Shown: piece after piece, positions 59,340 through 64,000 of the stretch
Layout of the letters: the number at the start of each line of letters is the position of its first letter
Numbering within the stretch: position 1 is the stretch's first letter
Assembly (NCBI GenBank): GCA_026874595.1
Contig: CM049322.1
Location: forward strand, 38,117,840-38,181,839
Source of the DNA: Sipunculus nudus
Taxonomy: Eukaryota > Annelida > Sipuncula > Golfingiida > Sipunculidae
Length of the DNA stretch: 64,000 nucleotides
Direction: 5' to 3'
Notes under the pieces: generated by a model
Told to the model about the DNA's origin: nothing
Seen by the model: the letters and a program-made list of their open reading frames with translations, nothing else
Databases searched by the model: none
Made by a program: the position numbers and the translations under genes

Positions 59340-61115
59340 TTAAGTTTATAACTATAACTATAACTATATTTATTTTATACAGCGCTTCTTTTACACGTAT
59401 GTTTCAAATGCGCTTTACAACTAAATCATAATATTTAAGAACAGAACCAAATATTTACTAAATTATCAATGACACTAAAAAGTTAAACTAGTTATATCAG
59501 TAAAAATATTATAAAAATATTTGGGTATAGTATTTTCTCAAAAAGGTAAGTTAAATGTCCTTCTTAAATTGTTAAAAAAACGTGGTATTGCTTCCAGTGC
59601 ATCTGGAATGCTATCCCATAGCTCTGCACCACAACCACTGAAAGATCGCGAAGCAAATGTTTTCCGTTTTGTAGGGGGTACTATGAGCCTTCTTACGCCC
59701 CTGTCAGATCTAAGCCCTTATCTGCCTGGTTTCTGTACCTCTATCAGTTTCTTAAGGTTATCTGGTGTAGTTCCTTCTAAGCTTTTGAAGACATCTGTCA
59801 AGAATTTATGTTGAATTCAAGCACGAATAGGTAACCAGTGTACTCTCTTCCGAGCTTCAGTTGACTTTCGTATTTTTCCTTGATTAATACTAATTTTGCT
59901 GCAATGTTTTGCACACGTTGTATTTATTAATTGATCTTTCTGGTAGACCAAATAAAATTCCATTGCAATAGTTAAGGTGAGACAGGATTAGTCCACGAAC
60001 TAATGTGTGAGTTGCTTTCATCGTGAGTATGGATATGATCTGCTTAATTCTATGAATATTATGCATTGCAGTTTTACATTTCAATGAAATGTGATTTTTG
60101 AAATTTAGCTGCTTGTCCAGCCAAGCTCCCAAGTATTTACAAGTATCTGAAAGTTCAGCGTGTTCTCCGTTTACATTTAACTGAGATGATGTGCATTTTG
60201 ATAACTGTCCATTTTTACCAAACATTATGAATTCTGTCTTGGAACTATTCCTTTTTAGTCTATTTAAAACCATCTACGTTTTAATGTCTTTCGCACAAGT
60301 TTCCAATTTTCGAATGGTGGCGTTCTCTGCTTGACGATTGTTAGCACTGAATGAACACTTAATTGCATAGTCATCTGCATATCCATGAAGTTGGATGTCT
60401 CCTGGAATAACCTTCTGTATTTACTGGCACACGCCAGGTAAAGAATGAGCCCTGCACAGCTTCCTTGAGGAACCGAAACAGCTAGGTCCATATTCCTTGA
60501 AAACTTCTCAACTATTTTCACTTTACATGATCTGCGTCGTAGGTAACTGTCAAACCATTCCAGAACTTTTCCATTTATACCGAATTTATTATATAACACT
60601 TCTAATAAAATTGAGTGATCAGCCGTGTCAAAAGCAGAAAAGACAGACCTTTTGCCATCAAAGGTGTAATTTCCTGACGTTCCATCGCCCATAATATATC
60701 ATTTGTCAGTTTGATTAGTGCAGTTTCACACGAGTAACTTGCTGTGTATGCTGACTGATAATCCGGCATTAATTCTTGGCATGTTGTATAAATAGTATGT
60801 TGATTAAATTCAGACAAGCTGGCTTTCTTGAGTACCTAAAATGGTAAATTACGCACAGGTCTGTTATTTGAAGATATTAATTCAAGACCAGTTTCTTTTC
60901 AGAAGGGGATGTACTATAGCCTCCTTCCAACTTCTGGGAAGTCTTCCTTCAACCAGTGAAATGTTTATAATGTCGTTTATTTTGCTGATCAATGCTGGAA
61001 GCATTTTCTTCAAAAGAATAGTTGGCAGTTCATCTGTTTCACAGGTCTTACTTGGAAAACAATTGATAATGGCTGTAACCTCTTTCTGAGATAGAGGCAT
61101 GAAATTATTTAAAGA
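59340..61115 (-). pseudogene. L2/CR1-like LINE, 5'-truncated 3' half
   Basis: Minus strand from 61100: LSQKEVTAIINCFPSKTCETDELPT and LVEGRLPRSWKEAIVHPLLKR, then SCETALIKLTNDILWAMER, FSAFDTADHSILLEVLYNKFG, SYLRRRSCKV and SVPQGSCAGLIL. The catalytic box YADD reads intact at 60370-60381 in a shifted frame, followed by VLNRLKRNSSKTEFIMFG, CKYLGAWLDKQLNF and, after further frame changes, GVRRLIVPPTKRKTFASRSF and GAELWDSIPDALEAI. Downstream, TTGTAAAGCGCATTTGAAAC, AAGAAGCGCTGTATAAA and a TATAGT repeat tail match the 3' end style of L2/CR1-like LINEs. Stops and frameshifts make it inactive. The 5' half is missing. Confidence 0.88.
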
Positions 61116-61510
61116 TTTTACATCATTTCTTTTAGTTTACAATGGTTTTAATCACCGTGTATGCTAACTTTGGATTGTATGCAAGCCGAGACGCTCTAAG
61201 GAACAGCCACTCTCATTTGAATCAATACTAAGGCAACCCAGGCAGTATTTTGTAGCTCATGTTGTAATATTAAGGTGACTCAAACATCACATATGTGAAT
61301 TAGAAGCTGTAGTGAGAGCCTGTCTGCAATACCACCGCAAGGTTATTCAGTGTCAAACTTTGCCCTGTACTCACGGTATGTTATGGTTCAACATCTCCAG
61401 CTAAGGTCACCTCAAGAACAAAGCTGCTTCCTGAAGAAATGTGTAACATTATTTGAATTAAAAACATATTATGATGATCCAAATAACCTCCAAAAGTTAA
61501 CTGATTGTTC
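61116..61510. other. Unique spacer, no gene seen
   Basis: Single-copy sequence. The open frame 61350-61649 runs into the TC tract and is not credible as a gene. Confidence 0.4.
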
Positions 61511-61985
61511 CTCTCTCTCTCTCTCTCTGTCTGTCTCTCTCTCCACAAAATGTTATAGAAATCCCTTCATATTTAAGCAAATCCGCTTTCAAACAAACCA
61601 ACCACCCCAACCACCCAACCTCTCTCTCTCTCTCTCAAGGGAAATATAATACCTTGTTCCCTGGCATAGGTATAAGTAAAAATCTCCATCTTGATAATCG
61701 TGACCACACTCTCCCTCTGTCAGTCTCTCTCTCTCTCTCTCTCACTCTCTCTCGTTCTCTGTCTGTCTGGTTTTCTTTTTCTCTCTCTCACTTTCTCATC
61801 CTCTCTCTTTGTCTCTCTCTTTGTCTCTCTCTCCTCGCTCTCTCGCTCGCTCCCCCCCCTCTCTCTCTCTCTTTTTTTTTCTTCTTTCTCTCTCTATCTT
61901 TCTAGGGGAAATATAATACCTGGTTTCCTGGCTTAGGTATAATGAAAAGTCGCCATATTGATAATCGTGACCAACGCGTATCGTT
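61511..61985. repeat. (TC)n tracts with a duplicated 75-bp segment
   Basis: Several TC/TCTG runs. A segment starting GGGAAATATAATACCT and ending TTGATAATCGTGACCA occurs at about 61638-61706 and again at about 61902-61973, each time directly after a TC run. Confidence 0.88.
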
Positions 61986-62879
61986 GTTTTATAGGGATGG
62001 TTATGGACTTTATGGTCGTTGGAGCTGCTGTATAGCACAAATGAAGGCAAACCAGCGTCTATCCCAGCATGGTGCTTCCAGACACTCGGCGCTGTGTTGA
62101 ATCATTCCTACCTCACCCCATCCGCTTTCTTCCTACCCGTTACTGTGATCGTTTTTTTTTTCATAGGCGTCAAAACTTTTAAAAAAATATTGCGGCTAAT
62201 CAACCGGAATAGGTTTCGCGCCAAGGGAAGCGATAATACACTAAAAGCTCTAGGGCGATTGAGAATTCCTGGCGTTGCCTGCAAAATAGACGGACTACTT
62301 AACTTAATGACGGATTTACTCAGGATAATTCCTTTATACCCTCGCGGTTTTGTATGGAGCCACTTCAAAATGGCAAAAAGGTTGATTTATTAGCATCAAG
62401 TTTCTATGCGGGTCCTAGGCATAATTTTTGCGCAAATGAGATATAAGGTGAAAACGTATAATTCAAATTACCAAGGTGATTTAATTAGCACTTCGCAGAT
62501 GACAGATGGCTGTCATGTAGAACTTTTTAAATATTGTATCTAAATACAGGTTTTCATAGAAGTTATAAAAAAACGGTAGGTTGCCCTCCGTTTCAAAGAA
62601 AGTTGAAGATACGGGACGGTGACTCATTCCTTATTATCTGAAATTCCGGAATATAGGTTTCACAAGGAAGTAGCCTGGAGGAGGTCTTATTCCCCAACCC
62701 CGACCCCCTCCGCCATTTGCATGTGATGTTGAAGATAAATTTAATAACCAGACAATAAAAATATCTGATAGGGAGTTTATAGTATGAAAGTCATTTTCAA
62801 CAATTCATACATAGAAAGAGATTTCTCCCGGAGAGGTAAATAAAACATGAATTATTCGTTACTACGATTAAGTTATATA
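61986..62879. other. Unique sequence, no gene recognised
   Basis: The overlapping open frames 62019-62393 (plus) and 62108-62368 (minus) cover the same bases and neither shows a known domain. Confidence 0.4.
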
Positions 62880-63800
62880 CAGTGGAACCCCGCCTTGCGA
62901 CCACCCCACAATTGCGACCACCCCACAATTACGACCATTTTGCTTGGTCCCGAATTTTTTTTAGTTTATTTTTGTTTAAAAATGACTCAAAATTACGACC
63001 ACCCCTGAATTCAGAATTACGACCAGATTTTCTGGCCCCAGCGCTAATGCGACCCCGCTAATGCGACCACCGCCGAGAAGTACTGAAACAACATTTGTCA
63101 CGAGTCAATGGCTGCGTCTTGTCACATACGCCTTAACGAAAGATCAAAGCGGGTAACAAGGTTTCTTAACCCGAGTGTTAATCTGGTCCCGCATGTCTTC
63201 CCTACTCGGTGTCTTCGCTGGGACTCGTTGAGGTGTAGGTTATAGATCAAAGAGGGTAACCATCGGCCTGATTACTTAATGAGCCGGTCTGACCTGGGGT
63301 CAGATGCTAATTGCCCCTCAGTGATCACCTGTAATACAGCCACTCTAAGTGTGGGGTTGCGGGCTTAATATTTCAACTCATCACATATTGTTCGATCCTC
63401 ATTGGTAAAATTAACGACCTAGTAAATCCTAAATGTGTTCATACCTTACTGACACTGAGTATTGAGCAGTCAGTAAAATGAATAAATAAAGCTTGCATGG
63501 GGGGAAAATCCCTCACATTAACTTGCCTTTTCTGATAGATCGTTGTCAGTTTATTTCTCTACTGGTTAAGTTTGCATTTAAATTGCTTGCTGTTAGGCAA
63601 CCATGCCTCTGAAAGAGCTCTACTTGAAGGATAAAGTGGCGTTTATCAAGGCGGCAACACCACGCGCAGTCAGCACCAAATGGCTCAGCAGTTTAGCGTC
63701 GGGAAAACTCAAGTGCACGCAATATATACGCAAGCGGAAGGCTAAATATATGACATCCACGTTTTATGTTCAATATGCATTCAGTAGGTTGTAATCGCAT
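62880..63800 (+). mobile_element. pogo/Tigger-like DNA transposon, 5' part (continues beyond recognition)
   Basis: TA is followed by CAGTGGAACCCCGCCTTGCG, the pogo/Tigger style of terminus. It is followed by repeated GCGACCACCCC and ATTACGACCA motifs that recur as subterminal repeats to about 63070. A transposase N-terminus starts 720 bp inside. No matching right-hand terminus is seen before the window ends, so the element is truncated or runs off the window. Confidence 0.7.
63603..63794 (+). pseudogene. pogo/Tigger (CENP-B-type) transposase N-terminal remnant
   Basis: The start at 63603 reads MPLKELYLKDKVAFIKAA, the opening of the CENP-B/pogo N-terminal DNA-binding domain. The second helix-turn-helix region is readable only in the next frame: QMAQQFSVGKTQVHAI (about 63677-63724), matching the LAEQFGVGKTQ block of this family. 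The first frame then recovers RKRKAKYM, so two compensating frame changes separate the parts. The domain would bind the element's terminal repeats. The remainder (second HTH and DDE core) is not found before 64000. The piece is non-functional, and the family call rests on about 45 residues. Confidence 0.7.
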
Positions 63801-64000
63801 TGCCTTAGTGTTATTATTTGTTAATCATCAGTCACTACATATGTGTACATGTATATTAATTTTTATGATGAATAAATATGAGCAGCTACACACAAAAAAA
63901 CCATTCATAATAAGGGTCCTCCGCTAAGTAAAATATTTTGTTATAATTCACATTAAAGATATGCAGTAGATAAACTCTGATACACATTAAATATCAGCGT

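Noticed and set aside
62019-62393. 124-residue plus-strand frame with a hydrophobic segment
   Set aside because: The opposite strand is also open over the same bases and no domain is recognisable.

Overview
This window is eukaryotic, repeat-dominated intergenic DNA. No host protein-coding exon could be recognised. The mix of elements suggests a marine invertebrate, and a mollusc is my best guess: a Gypsy-type LTR retrotransposon, L2/CR1-like and other non-LTR fragments, Penelope-like termini with hammerhead ribozymes, tRNA-derived SINEs, hAT-like and pogo/Tigger-like DNA transposons, long minisatellites and many TA, GA/CT, ATT and GAT tracts. That guess is inference, because no host gene is present to settle it.

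Layout. From 1 to 5199 lies a decayed LTR retrotransposon whose 5' LTR and start lie outside the window. Its domain order is Gag zinc knuckle, protease, integrase, reverse transcriptase, RNase H, polypurine tract, LTR. This places integrase before reverse transcriptase, the rare Gmr1-like arrangement. Four more LTRs of the same family occur without internal sequence (27859, 52152, 55935 on the minus strand, and 58212). A 78-bp minisatellite of about 3.1 kb (6049-9186) is split by a 214-bp inverted-terminal-repeat element. A 29-bp minisatellite with a 328-bp higher-order period (10738-11905) follows a Penelope-like terminal fragment. Around 14.2 kb there is a perfect 78-bp palindrome. A single-unit element at 14570 has a many-unit relative at 21930-26240, and both end in the same hairpin tail. 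From 16 to 21.7 kb there are tRNA-like sequences, a 33-bp minisatellite and SINE copies.

From 27.8 to 36 kb there are a solo LTR, a pogo-like MITE, a GA tract, further MITE-like inverted repeats, and two abutting minus-strand LINE fragments of different lineages. From 36 to 52 kb the sequence is mostly unique with scattered repeats, including further copies of two dispersed families. From 52 to 59 kb come three LTRs, a 1.4-kb element with 200-bp inverted arms carrying a SINE, and a pair of oppositely oriented hammerhead ribozymes. A minus-strand L2/CR1-like LINE 3' half (59340-61115) follows. The window ends in the 5' part of a pogo/Tigger-like transposon (from 62880) whose frameshifted transposase start is at 63603.

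The recognisable coding remnants all belong to mobile elements and carry stops or frameshifts. The long uninterrupted reading frames over the minisatellites arise because their 78-bp and 33-bp units are multiples of three. The most rewarding items are the Gmr1-like domain order, the two complete hammerhead folds, the element family with variable monomer number, and the zero-spacer palindrome.
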